DNA of 64,000 bases from Bacteroidales bacterium (GTDB lineage: Bacteria > Bacteroidota > Bacteroidia > Bacteroidales > M50B96): NCBI GenBank assembly GCA_021740905.1, contig JAIOYV010000010.1, forward strand, positions 1 to 64,000, in the 5' to 3' direction. Position numbers and translations under genes: made by a program. The number at the start of each line of letters is the position of its first letter. The stretch's first letter is position 1. The notes beneath the pieces were generated by a model, which saw only the letters and a program-made list of their open reading frames with translations, did no database searches and had not been told where the DNA came from. This document shows positions 18,101 to 27,073 of this stretch, piece after piece.

Positions 18101-21100
18101 CCAACCAGGCCCATGTCCGTTGCGAAGATGTGAACAGCTCATACAATACCGTAAGTTTAAACCGATTTACAAGTGGCTCAACAGCTGTTTTTATGAAAGG
18201 TGTTTCGGCAAGCTCCAGCCTCAATGGGGTAAATATTTGGGGTAACATAATTGAAGGTTTCCAATGGTACGGAATCCGTTTGGAGTATGTGAACTCACCT
18301 ATTGTCGACGCCAACGAAGTTACCTCTTCGGTTTCCGGTACAGGGACGAAAATGGGGATTTCGATTATCTATGCAAACGACAGCTTGAGGGTGACCCGGA
18401 ACAAAATTGTTTTGTCAAACTTTAGTAATACCCAAGGGATTAATTTAGAAAACATAGTCTCAACAGCTAATTCAAAAGGATTGATTGCAAATAACTTTGT
18501 GAGTATTTTAAACGGCACCAATTTTACTTATGCAGTCAGGATGTACTTGAATTGCCATTATCAGGATATCTATTACAATTCGGTATATGTTAACGGGAAC
18601 AGCTCATCCGATACCAGGGGGCTTAATATTATTGGTGGTGGAAATAATAGAGTTTTCAACAACAATGTGATGTCGGTCAGATATCCGACCCTTTACGAGG
18701 GAGTACCATCTCCGGTTATAGCTTCCGATTATAATAATTTCTATTCAACCAATAGTGCCTATGCCTATTATCCAAATACGTGGATGAATTACACTTCGCT
18801 TGCAGCACTGGCTGCTGCAACGGGCTTCGAGACAAACTCAATTTCTGTTGATCCTAACTTTTTGTCCACCTCGAACCTTCATGCTTTCAATACCGATTTG
18901 ATTGGGGCGGCAATGCCATTCCCTGAAATTACTGAAGATATTGATGGTCAACTCAGGGATTCGCTTGCGCCCACTATTGGGGCCGACGAATTTATGATGC
19001 TTGCCATTGATGCCGGTATAATACAGATCGTTGGGCCAACCGGGATGCTCATCGAAGGGCAGACTCAGATCCCTGTCGTGATTTTGAAGAACTTTGGTAC
19101 TTCCGATTTAACATCGTGTGACATTTCTTATACCGTAGGCGGGATCCCATCCGGTTCGTACACCTGGACAGGCTTGCTGGCCCAATCGCAAACCGATACG
19201 GTTGAACTACCTGGTTTTATCGTACCTGGCTCAGCCCAACAGCTTTGTGCATTTACCGAGCTTACCGGCGACCTAGAGCCTGTAAACGATATGGCTTGCA
19301 TGTCGTTCGATCCCTTGCCCAATGCGTGTAACTACGCCATGCAATTCGACGGGAACAACGACTGGATTGAGATACCCAACGATGCATCATTAAATTCAAC
19401 AGATTATACTCTCGAAGCATGGATCAAACCCTCTGCATTTTCATGGTTGGATGGGATAATTTCGCGCTATCCAGGTAGTGGCCCGTCCGGCTATGTCTTA
19501 CGGTTAAGTCCAACTTCACCTTATAACAAAATCAACTTTAACGAGGCCGATGCCAATTACACTTTATCCACCAATACATGGTATCACCTGGCTGCTGTAA
19601 GGGCCAATGGGGTAAATACTGTATATATAAATGGTGTTGCATACGCTGTTGCCGGCAATGCCATGTCGGGTGCAAATAATGCACTCATTCAAATTGGATG
19701 CGACTATAACGAACGGTATTGGAATGGTTTGATCGATGAAGTAAGGATATGGGGCACCGGTGTAAGCCAGGCCGATATTATCGAATGGGCCAACAAGCCT
19801 GTAACTGCAACCCACCCCAACTATGCCAATTTGATGGGATATTGGAACTTCGACCAACCAAGCAGTGCTATGGTGCCCGACCAGAAAAACTCAAACGACG
19901 GGATTATCCACGAGGCCATTTTTGTGACCAGCGATGCACCCTTTGTCTGTGCCCAGTACGATGCAAGCATTGCTTCAATTATTTCGCCCATAAGTGGGGC
20001 TTACCTCACAAGCACTGAAATTGTCACTGTCGAAATTGAGAACGGTGGATTGGATTCGATTTCCAATTTTGGTGTTGGTTTTTCAGTGAATGGCATTGGT
20101 GTTACCGAAACCATAAGCGACACAATTGCCCCTGGATCTACACTTCTTTACACATTTACCAATACGGCCAACCTCTTTCAAACAGGGTATGGCACCTACG
20201 ATTTTTGTGCCTATACCATGCTTAGCACAGATGAATATACACCCAATGACACCTTGTGTAGCCCTGTGACAAACTATGGTGCTGGCATGGCTTGCTCAAC
20301 AGCATTGCCTTACGAATTTGTGAACGACCCGGCGGTTACCGATAGCATTTCAAGTGGCGAAAGCGGATGGTGGGAGTTGAATGTTTTAGGCGACTACACC
20401 AACGTGGCCATTTCACTTTGTGGTTCCTCCTTCGATACCAAACTCGAACTTTACAACAGTTGCACGGGGGCAAGCATAGCCTCCAACGACAATTCTTGTG
20501 GCACCCAGTCGCAATTGGATATTCCTACTTTGTTCTCTGGAACAACATATTACGTACGTGTATTTGGGGCCACTCAATCTGCTTTTGGCAACTACACCCT
20601 GAATATTACCGGGACAGCTGCCGCCCCGTTCAATTTATTATTTGATCCCACAATGGTTTCGTGCAATGGGGCTGCCGACGGTTCAATCGACCTTACGGTA
20701 TTCAACATAATTGGGGTCCCTCCATTCTCATTCGTATGGTTGACAGGCGATACCTCTGAGGATATTTCTGGATTGGCAGCAGGAACTTATTTGGTGACTG
20801 TAAGCGATTCGGGCGGAAGCTCTGTTACAGGGCAGGTTGTGATTACAGAACAGGCAGCCTTATCGAATAGTGCTACTGCGACCGGAGTAACTGCCATTGG
20901 TGCCAATAACGGGAGTATCACCAATTCGGTAAGTGGGGGCACTGCCCCTTACACTTATCTTTGGTCGAATGGTGCAACCACGGCAAATATTGAAAACGTA
21001 TATGCAGGCAATTATTCAGTAATAATTACCGATGCGAACAATTGCCAGCTCATCGAAACCATATATATCCCAACTCCTGTCCCAACCGGATGGCAGGTTA

Positions 21101-22611
21101 CCCCTACCCCTATTTCGCACACTATAGATGTTGCACAAAACTCAACGATAACCCTCGATGGTAACAATGTGGCTCCTGGTAGCCTGATTGGTATTTTCTA
21201 CAACCAGAGCGGAACTATGGTTTGCGGTGGATTTACCGTTTGGTCGGGAATAGCCACATCGTTGGTAGCTTATGGAGCTACTACCGGACTTGACAATGGT
21301 TTCCAAACAGGTGAAACATTTACCTGGAAATTGTATGAAGCAAGCTTGGCGGTTGAGCATGGTGGCAGCGCATGTTACCTGCCCTTGTATCCCCAAACAA
21401 ATACCTTCCTATCGGGTGGCTCCAGTGCCATCAATTGTTTGAACGCCCAATCTATCGTCATCCATCCCATAAGCTTACCGGCTGGGTGGAGCATCTGGTC
21501 GACTTATGTGACACCGGTAGATCCAAGTATGATCGCTATTTATGATTCCATCGTAAATTTTGTGACCATCGTTAAAAGTGGCTCCGGACTGATTTACTGG
21601 CCTCTTTATGGTGTCAATTCAATAGGAAACATGGTAACTGGGCAAGGCTATCAAGTAAAGATGACCACAGCCAAAATACTATACATGGCTGGAACACTTA
21701 TCGATCCTGTAATAAGCCCGATAAATATACCGAGTGGATGGAGCATCATTGCTTACTTGCGCACTTCGCAAATGGATGCAGCCGCAGTACTCACGCCCGT
21801 TGTAACTTCAATTGTTATTGTAAAAAGCGGATCGGGACTGATTTATTGGCCACAATATGGTGTTAACTCAATTGGGAACATGATACCAGGCCAGGGATAT
21901 CAAATAAAAATGACGCAGGCGGCCACACTTTACTTCCCGGCAAATACTGCACCCTCTTCAAAAAGCGATTACATCCAGCCTCAACCCGAAAAGTACATCG
22001 GAGTGCCTAACACGGGTCATAACATGAGCTTGGGCATCCTCGACGAAGCTTGGGATGTCAGCCCGCAGGAAGGCGATGAAATCGGGGTATACAATGCCAA
22101 CGGTGAGTTGATAGGCAGTGGGGTTTACCAGAATGGTTTCAATGCTATTACCGTGTGGGGCGACGATAGTTCAACAGACGAAAAAGAGTGCATAAGCGAA
22201 GGGCAAAGCTTTAGATTGAAACTTTGGCAATTTGCACAAAACAGCGAGCAGGAGCTTATGGTTGAAACCTGGGCTGTGGGAAATGACAAATATTCGACTG
22301 ATGCGATTAGTGTGATCGAAAAGATGACTGTTGTGAGCGAAGACGGAAATGATTTTGTTCTTTATCAGAACAAGCCGAACCCATTCCAAAATTCAACAGA
22401 AATTGAGTTTTATGTACCGGAAACAAGCCAGGTAAGTATTTCAGTTTTCAACAGCATTGGCGAGAAAGTAAGCGATATTGTATCGAAGAAGTTCGAAAAA
22501 GGAAAATTCAGTGTCACCTTCGATGCAACAGAATTGCCTGCCGGAACTTATTTCTACCAATTCAAATCCGATAAGTTCACCCAAACAAAGGCATTGAGCC
22601 TCGTGAAATAG
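15109..22611 (+). CDS. Giant multidomain surface protein with T9SS sorting domain
   Basis: A 2500-residue secreted protein. Approximate layout: signal peptide 1-28; an N-terminal beta domain 30-205; CARDB-like domains near 207-314, 755-858, 1298-1402 and 1615-1718; two right-handed beta-helix regions (about 315-750 and 860-1294); a LamG domain (1405-1590, 'IEIPNDASLNSTDYTLEAWI'); a pre-peptidase C-type domain (1728-1838); two SprB-like repeats (1842-1988); a doubled module containing 'GSGLIYWPLYGVNSIGNM' and 'GSGLIYWPQYGVNSIGNM' (2118-2284); a linker domain ('WDVSPQEGDEIGVYN'); and a type A sorting domain at 2415-2500 ('NKPNPFQNSTEIEFYVP'). The beta-helix and LamG parts suggest binding or cleavage of polysaccharide, but I see no defined catalytic motif. 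An intrinsic terminator follows. It may be co-transcribed with the LacI-type gene. Confidence 0.8.
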   Translation: MRTSKRRNFKFGIVLLSLFLCISGNLFSQYTIQIGAGTATNGTSGAAPINIYYRSLHCQTIYTAAELTAAGANPGNILEMGYYIYNAPVNALPNFTVKMKHTTATLPTTYDGTGLTQVYLNTLYAPVVNTWDMLTLDTPFLWDGVSNILVDVCFDQVSAWNSSGRVYTYTETNGFRYIRNDYSSQCGVATSSNASTKPQIKFTFAPLYANDAMIDYFVSEAVCEGLTDVSVFVKNNGSANIDTVTVNWSVNNVLQTPVSYTTTIPSFQGATVSLGGYSFTTGNLYDVLAWTSMPNGMADDNTANDTLGLYDITTGTSGTYTIGSTGDFTSFTTALHWLDSLGLCGPVEFLVSPGTYNEQLAITAIAGASTTNTITFTGQGDATKISYSPSASNLPVIGLDAASHFVFDSLLVEVLGAQGWAFNFMNQSDSNTVRNCHITLPGIATEHKGICAINSLDGSVIVGNNANYLLVENNLIESGNQGIHVQGSTPFMTGNKFIGNTLLEFGFIGMNLSSNTQMDVLSNTLTSNIAGARNAITMWPTGILTNVIGNNIYVNSNVANTRLIQVANEVGGGGAGGDIVIANNMVQYAGTSSTEACCIYTKNTSYLKVYHNTTKTASGAGSRGIWLDALGPDTNVELKNNNMASYVSGSNLLIKHASVSAISSNNNFYNPNGFSVYWNTSYTSLSSFQSASGDVGSVSLDPMFVSSTDLHINTANFFLNGLGTPLAAITTDIDGDVRSSITPDMGADEYVLTPNDAGIVNLPGIYGMCPGLTTIVATVACGGSNPLSSVIIDWEIDGVLQTPINYTTLIPVGGFANVTLGTYTFAAGTTYDISVWTSLPNGVADLNPGNDTLALTGVSTSIFGTFTIGATGDFVSFNDAVDHIVSTGVCGPVEFVVDPGTYPERITIPSILGASSANTITFRSMNNDSTSVIMTAGATGSSDNWLVKMDGADYVTFKGIKFMPTNTTYSNSILFLNSAKYNTFTNNYFVAPGTGTSTNQAHVRCEDVNSSYNTVSLNRFTSGSTAVFMKGVSASSSLNGVNIWGNIIEGFQWYGIRLEYVNSPIVDANEVTSSVSGTGTKMGISIIYANDSLRVTRNKIVLSNFSNTQGINLENIVSTANSKGLIANNFVSILNGTNFTYAVRMYLNCHYQDIYYNSVYVNGNSSSDTRGLNIIGGGNNRVFNNNVMSVRYPTLYEGVPSPVIASDYNNFYSTNSAYAYYPNTWMNYTSLAALAAATGFETNSISVDPNFLSTSNLHAFNTDLIGAAMPFPEITEDIDGQLRDSLAPTIGADEFMMLAIDAGIIQIVGPTGMLIEGQTQIPVVILKNFGTSDLTSCDISYTVGGIPSGSYTWTGLLAQSQTDTVELPGFIVPGSAQQLCAFTELTGDLEPVNDMACMSFDPLPNACNYAMQFDGNNDWIEIPNDASLNSTDYTLEAWIKPSAFSWLDGIISRYPGSGPSGYVLRLSPTSPYNKINFNEADANYTLSTNTWYHLAAVRANGVNTVYINGVAYAVAGNAMSGANNALIQIGCDYNERYWNGLIDEVRIWGTGVSQADIIEWANKPVTATHPNYANLMGYWNFDQPSSAMVPDQKNSNDGIIHEAIFVTSDAPFVCAQYDASIASIISPISGAYLTSTEIVTVEIENGGLDSISNFGVGFSVNGIGVTETISDTIAPGSTLLYTFTNTANLFQTGYGTYDFCAYTMLSTDEYTPNDTLCSPVTNYGAGMACSTALPYEFVNDPAVTDSISSGESGWWELNVLGDYTNVAISLCGSSFDTKLELYNSCTGASIASNDNSCGTQSQLDIPTLFSGTTYYVRVFGATQSAFGNYTLNITGTAAAPFNLLFDPTMVSCNGAADGSIDLTVFNIIGVPPFSFVWLTGDTSEDISGLAAGTYLVTVSDSGGSSVTGQVVITEQAALSNSATATGVTAIGANNGSITNSVSGGTAPYTYLWSNGATTANIENVYAGNYSVIITDANNCQLIETIYIPTPVPTGWQVTPTPISHTIDVAQNSTITLDGNNVAPGSLIGIFYNQSGTMVCGGFTVWSGIATSLVAYGATTGLDNGFQTGETFTWKLYEASLAVEHGGSACYLPLYPQTNTFLSGGSSAINCLNAQSIVIHPISLPAGWSIWSTYVTPVDPSMIAIYDSIVNFVTIVKSGSGLIYWPLYGVNSIGNMVTGQGYQVKMTTAKILYMAGTLIDPVISPINIPSGWSIIAYLRTSQMDAAAVLTPVVTSIVIVKSGSGLIYWPQYGVNSIGNMIPGQGYQIKMTQAATLYFPANTAPSSKSDYIQPQPEKYIGVPNTGHNMSLGILDEAWDVSPQEGDEIGVYNANGELIGSGVYQNGFNAITVWGDDSSTDEKECISEGQSFRLKLWQFAQNSEQELMVETWAVGNDKYSTDAISVIEKMTVVSEDGNDFVLYQNKPNPFQNSTEIEFYVPETSQVSISVFNSIGEKVSDIVSKKFEKGKFSVTFDATELPAGTYFYQFKSDKFTQTKALSLVK

Positions 22612-22647
22612 CACAAAACAAAAGTTAGTTAGTTTAGTATAATGGAA

Positions 22648-22680
22648 CGGGCTGCCAGAAATGGTGGCCTGTTTTTTTTT
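22648..22680 (+). terminator. Intrinsic terminator of the giant surface-protein gene
   Basis: CGGGCTGCCA (22648-22657) pairs with TGGTGGCCTG (22662-22671) if G-T pairs are allowed, and nine T follow. It lies 36 bases past the stop codon. Confidence 0.7.
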
Positions 22681-22694
22681 GGGGGGCTGGTACA

Positions 22695-25600
22695 TTAGAT
22701 TTCGATCCTGAACTCAGCACCAATATCACTATTGGCCACACTGAGACGACCTCCCATATTTTTTTCAATAATGGCCTTTGACATGTAGAGTCCGAGACCA
22801 GTGCCTTTGCCTTGCTCTTTTGTGGTAAAATAGGGCTCGAAAATATGATGTATAATCCCATCTGGCACTCCCCCGCCATTATCGGAAATCAACACGACAG
22901 TTTTAGATTTATGTTGCTTCAGGGTAATTTTGATTCTTGGCTCCTTAATTTTCTTTTCCAGAAAAGCATCCTTTGCATTTACCAGGATATTTAAAATCAC
23001 TTGGGAAAATTCATTAGGAAAGCCTTCTATAAGTACATCTTCCTTAATTTCGTTTTCAACTTTGATATTATTATGCACAAAATTGTGGGCCAAAAAATTG
23101 ATCGTTTTTTCAACGGTCTCCTTTAGGCTGAATGTGATTTTCTCATTGTTGGGCTGGAAAAAATTCCTGAAATCGTCGATGGTTTCCGACATAAAATTGA
23201 TAAGCTCGGTAATTTTCGTCACCTTGTTGTCGAGGTAATCTGATGTCATAATGCCCATTTCGTAGGCATTCTTAAAATTCTGGACAATAAGGCCCAAACT
23301 GTTAATAGGTTGCCTCCATTGATGAGCAATATTGCCGATCATTTCCCCCATGGCCGCTTGCCGCGATTGTTTTATGAGCATGTGGTCACGTTCGCGCAAT
23401 TCCTTTACGGCATCAGTCACCTTCCGTTCCAGGTTATCGTGTAGTTTTTTCAGTTCTGTATTGGTTTGCTTCAACCTTTCTTCGGTTTGCTTAATATCGT
23501 TGATGTCGCGCCCCACTCCCTGTATTTCGACTGTATTGCCATACAAATCTTGAATGGCGTAAAAATCCCACATAATGCAACTTTCAAGTCCATTAAGTTT
23601 CGTATTTTGTTCTAAACGGACCCTATACGGGGGTTTATCAAGCCCTGCTATGCTTTTTGTCAAAAACTTCGAATCTTCTTTACTGGCAAGGGTTTTATAA
23701 TCGGCACCCAAAATGTGATCAGCTTCTAAATTGAATTTTTTGCAATAGGCATCGTTGGCAAATGTAATTTTCATGTCGGATGAAATGCGGATCACCAGAT
23801 CGTTTTGCGACTGGATAAGCCCCCTGTAGCGGTCCTCGCTCGATTTTAGGGCTTCGAGGTTTTTCATATTTTCGGTCAGGTCGCGGCTTACACCGAGCAA
23901 GCCCAGGATTTCACCGGCTGAGTTATAGAAAGGGGTTTTTATTGTTTCGAGCAACACCTGCTTGCCCTCAGGGATTTTTACCCAGTCTTTATGACGGTAG
24001 GTCATTTTTCGTTTCACCATTTCATCATCGTTTTCCTGGAAAAATTTGGCCATCTCCCCAGGGAAAAGATCAAAATCGGTTTTGCCAATTATTTGCTTGG
24101 AGTTTTTGCCTACAAAGTTTTCAAACGATTTGTTATGGCCGAAATACTCACCTTTTACTGTTTTGTAGAATATCAGGTCGGGAATGTTATTGATAACCGA
24201 ATCGAGCAAGGACTTTTGGTAAGAGATTTTCTCTTCATCCTTTTTGCGTAATGTAATATCTGTGTGTGTACCAACCATTCTCGAAGGTTTTCCATTCATG
24301 TCCCAATCTACGATACGGCCACGCACCAAAATCCAAAGACGGTCGCCCGATTTTGTGATCATCCTGAATTCCCCGTCGAATTTTTCTGTTTTGCCTTTAA
24401 GGTGATCTATCAATAGTCGGCTAAACCTTTCGTAATCATCAGGGTCGATAAGGCTTTCCCATGTATTGAAAAGGGGTGATAAATCCTTTTCATCAAAACC
24501 CAACATAGCCATCCAACGAGGGCTAAAATACGTTTCGCCAGTAGTGATATTCCAATCCCAAAGACCATCGTTCGAACTGGTTATAGCCATATTCAATCTT
24601 TCTTCGTTGACCCGCGCCAATAAATCCTGTTGATTTTTTATCATGGCGGTCGAAAGGATCATGGAGGCTGTTTTCAGCAAGGGAATTTCATCCAGCGACC
24701 AGGAATCATCTGCATTTACATGATCGAAGCCGAGAAATCCATACAATTGTCCATTAAGGTGAATAGGTATGGCCACAGTGGCATTGACCCCCATTGTTTC
24801 CATACGACGTTTTAAACCAGTTGCTTCGGCGGGCAGTTCGGATGCTGAGTTCAAAAAAGTGGCTTCGCCCTTCCTTAGCTGGTCCATAAGCCATGGAAAT
24901 TTGCTTATTGATAATGCTTTGCAAGCCTCCTTAGGCTGATAAGTATGGGGATTGCACCATTCATGGTGGTTTTCGAGGGTTCCATTTTCCTTATTTAAGG
25001 TATAAAGATAGGCCCTGCTGGCTGATCGGATTTTTCCAATCACAGCTAAGCTGTGGTTTATGGTTTCTGTAATATTTTTGGATGTCAGCAACATGGTTGC
25101 AACCTCCGAAATTGCTTTGTTGATATTGTTTTTCCGAAGCAACGACTGTTCCGATTTTTTAATATTGGTAATATCCTGAATGGCCGATAGATACACATCC
25201 TGCCCCCCAATCTCTATAGGCAAAATGGTCAATAATGCCCACAAACTGGAATTATCTTTTTTCCTAAGCTCTACTTCCTTGCCAATTACTTTGCCTTCGA
25301 ACAGCAGGTTTTGGTTGATCTCATATAAAAGCTCGTGCTTGATGAATAAACCAGGTAAACTTACGCCCTTCATTTCACCATTGTTGAACTGGAGCATTTG
25401 GCTCAGGGTATTGTTGGCCATTATATATCGCTGGTCTTTCGAGATTATGCCAATCCCTGTTGGGGCATTGTCAAAAAGCACACGATATCGTTCCTCGCTT
25501 TCGCGAAGGGCCACTTCGTATTTTTTTCGGTCGCTGATATCATTGATAATCGCTTGGTAGAGCGATTTGTCGCCATGTATAAGAATAGGGGCAACATGTA

Positions 25601-26291
25601 CCGAAAAGTCGATGCTGTTCCCTGTTTTCAAAGAATAGTGTAGCTCTCTCTCTACCACTGTGTTATTTTCCATGCAACGCATAAAGGAAGCCGTGATGCC
25701 TGAATTGATAAACGGGATAAACTCATAGATATTCAGGTCTGACCTGGTTTCGGGGTCAACCACGTTTAGGCTACGGAGCAGTTTGTTGTTGTAGTCAAGA
25801 ATATTTCCCTGCTGGTCGATAATTACAATTCCGAGAGGGGCCGATTCGAAAAGGGTGCGGTAGCGTTTCTCGTTTTCGAGGATGAGTGCATTTTGTTTTA
25901 CTACTTCTTGTTGAAGGAGGAGATTGTGGTTTATCCTCTGAACTTGTTCGAGTAATTTTTCCGGGTTGATGGGTTTTATCAGAAAGCTATTCACGCCTAA
26001 TTCAATAGCCTTTACAAATTGGTTGGTTTCCTGGTTCGATGAAGTGATGATGCAATTAACACCCTTGTCGATTTCCCTGATATGGGCAATCATGTCGAGA
26101 CCCGACATAATGGGCATGGATATATCAGTGATAACCAAATCGGGCCGGTACTGCTTATAAATTTGCAGGCCCTGCTCGCCATTATCGGCTATGTATACAG
26201 TTTCGAATTTTTTTTTCAGAAAAGATGCAATCAATCGCTGGGTAAGCGTGTCATCCTCTGCATAAAGAATTGAAATGTTCAATTTATCCAT
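22695..26291 (-). CDS. Receiver-PAS-GAF sensor histidine kinase
   Basis: A cytosolic-looking sensor kinase of 1198 residues with no transmembrane segment. Order: receiver domain 1-125 (acidic E12/D13/D14, phospho-acceptor D56 in 'LVITDISMP', K106); PAS about 143-265 and 268-390; GAF about 395-560; PAS about 575-695, 700-820 and 825-945; coiled coil; HisKA with H990 in 'IGNIAHQWRQPINSL'; HATPase with 'LNILVNAKDAF', 'LISDNGGGVP' and 'GTGLGLYMSKAII'. The receiver is N-terminal, the reverse of common hybrids, so it may take a phosphate from another kinase and gate this one. It lies 153 bases downstream of the appendage operon on the same strand, and an NtrC-type regulator lies upstream of that operon, so the two could be partners; that pairing is inference. 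Confidence 0.85.
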   Translation of the reverse strand: MDKLNISILYAEDDTLTQRLIASFLKKKFETVYIADNGEQGLQIYKQYRPDLVITDISMPIMSGLDMIAHIREIDKGVNCIITSSNQETNQFVKAIELGVNSFLIKPINPEKLLEQVQRINHNLLLQQEVVKQNALILENEKRYRTLFESAPLGIVIIDQQGNILDYNNKLLRSLNVVDPETRSDLNIYEFIPFINSGITASFMRCMENNTVVERELHYSLKTGNSIDFSVHVAPILIHGDKSLYQAIINDISDRKKYEVALRESEERYRVLFDNAPTGIGIISKDQRYIMANNTLSQMLQFNNGEMKGVSLPGLFIKHELLYEINQNLLFEGKVIGKEVELRKKDNSSLWALLTILPIEIGGQDVYLSAIQDITNIKKSEQSLLRKNNINKAISEVATMLLTSKNITETINHSLAVIGKIRSASRAYLYTLNKENGTLENHHEWCNPHTYQPKEACKALSISKFPWLMDQLRKGEATFLNSASELPAEATGLKRRMETMGVNATVAIPIHLNGQLYGFLGFDHVNADDSWSLDEIPLLKTASMILSTAMIKNQQDLLARVNEERLNMAITSSNDGLWDWNITTGETYFSPRWMAMLGFDEKDLSPLFNTWESLIDPDDYERFSRLLIDHLKGKTEKFDGEFRMITKSGDRLWILVRGRIVDWDMNGKPSRMVGTHTDITLRKKDEEKISYQKSLLDSVINNIPDLIFYKTVKGEYFGHNKSFENFVGKNSKQIIGKTDFDLFPGEMAKFFQENDDEMVKRKMTYRHKDWVKIPEGKQVLLETIKTPFYNSAGEILGLLGVSRDLTENMKNLEALKSSEDRYRGLIQSQNDLVIRISSDMKITFANDAYCKKFNLEADHILGADYKTLASKEDSKFLTKSIAGLDKPPYRVRLEQNTKLNGLESCIMWDFYAIQDLYGNTVEIQGVGRDINDIKQTEERLKQTNTELKKLHDNLERKVTDAVKELRERDHMLIKQSRQAAMGEMIGNIAHQWRQPINSLGLIVQNFKNAYEMGIMTSDYLDNKVTKITELINFMSETIDDFRNFFQPNNEKITFSLKETVEKTINFLAHNFVHNNIKVENEIKEDVLIEGFPNEFSQVILNILVNAKDAFLEKKIKEPRIKITLKQHKSKTVVLISDNGGGVPDGIIHHIFEPYFTTKEQGKGTGLGLYMSKAIIEKNMGGRLSVANSDIGAEFRIEI

Positions 26292-26323
26292 TTGCTTCGC
26301 TTAATATTACATTTTGTTCAGGG

Positions 26324-26331
26324 CAAATGTA
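26324..26331 (-). promoter_or_regulatory. -7 box upstream of the sensor kinase
   Basis: TACATTTG on the minus strand fits TAnnTTTG. It lies 32 bases before the start codon at 26291. No matching TTG at -33 was found, so this is a partial match. Confidence 0.4.
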
Positions 26332-26444
26332 ATTATCTCAAGGTTTAGTTTAGTATGTTGGCGAGAGTTGTTCCAGGCTTCAGGTTTAGTCTGGGTAAAT
26401 CTTCCTAAAGATTCTGTTTGTTTTATTCAGATTACTCTCATTAC

Positions 26445-27041
26445 TTATAATATTTCGGTTAGGATAAAATCTATGGTTGTTTGATAGGTTCCTTTTTTAA
26501 AATTTCCTTCCAGCAATGAAATGGCGTTTGTATTCCCGTTACCTGTCCCCATTTCCCAAAAAACCTCAAAAGCATTATCTTCGTTTGTACCTGCATTGGT
26601 TTTTTCTGCTTTAGTCAATACAATAGCTGGCATATTTGTCAAAGCAACAGGATCGTTTTCAGCGGCAGTGCTAATCCGTTGCGATCCGTAATTCCCTGTA
26701 AGACCAACTTTGTAACCTACATAATTAAGGGGAATGGAGTGTTGTCCGTCGGAATGTGTTAGTGAATCCTGGGCTGATTTTATCGATAATTCCCAGTTTG
26801 CCGTTGAATAGACAGATCCCTCAACGGAATTTTCGCCATTTTCGCCTAGCCCATTTTGATAATCGCTCACTGTGTTAAAGTCGAAAGTAATAACTGTATT
26901 TTGGATGTCTAAAGATAAAGTGGTATTCAAATTAGCGGTTAAAACAAGTTGGGCATTATCCTGAACTTGTGCCACTATCAGGTTTGATAGCAACACTGTT
27001 AAAATCAAAATAATATGTTTTCCAGTAAAATTCAATTTCAA
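26445..27041 (-). CDS. WxL-like small secreted subunit, copy 3
   Basis: A 198-residue exported protein, last gene of the appendage operon. Residues 1-25 are a signal peptide. The mature part is all-beta in appearance and shares four features with the other two small proteins of the operon: 'DYQNGLG' near residue 60, a W-x-L motif ('ANWELS', W83-L85), 'FWEMGTGNGN' near 160, and a final strand 'GTYQTTIDFILTEIL' that ends the protein. The last strand has the alternating pattern of pilin-type or WxL-type Ig subunits. It starts at a TTG 32 bases after the MORN-repeat gene. Its place at the end of the operon would suit a tip, adaptor or minor subunit. No database family was confirmed. Confidence 0.65.
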   Translation of the reverse strand: MKLNFTGKHIILILTVLLSNLIVAQVQDNAQLVLTANLNTTLSLDIQNTVITFDFNTVSDYQNGLGENGENSVEGSVYSTANWELSIKSAQDSLTHSDGQHSIPLNYVGYKVGLTGNYGSQRISTAAENDPVALTNMPAIVLTKAEKTNAGTNEDNAFEVFWEMGTGNGNTNAISLLEGNFKKGTYQTTIDFILTEIL

Positions 27042-27073
27042 CCTATTATTTTTTAATTTACTAAAAATTGATG

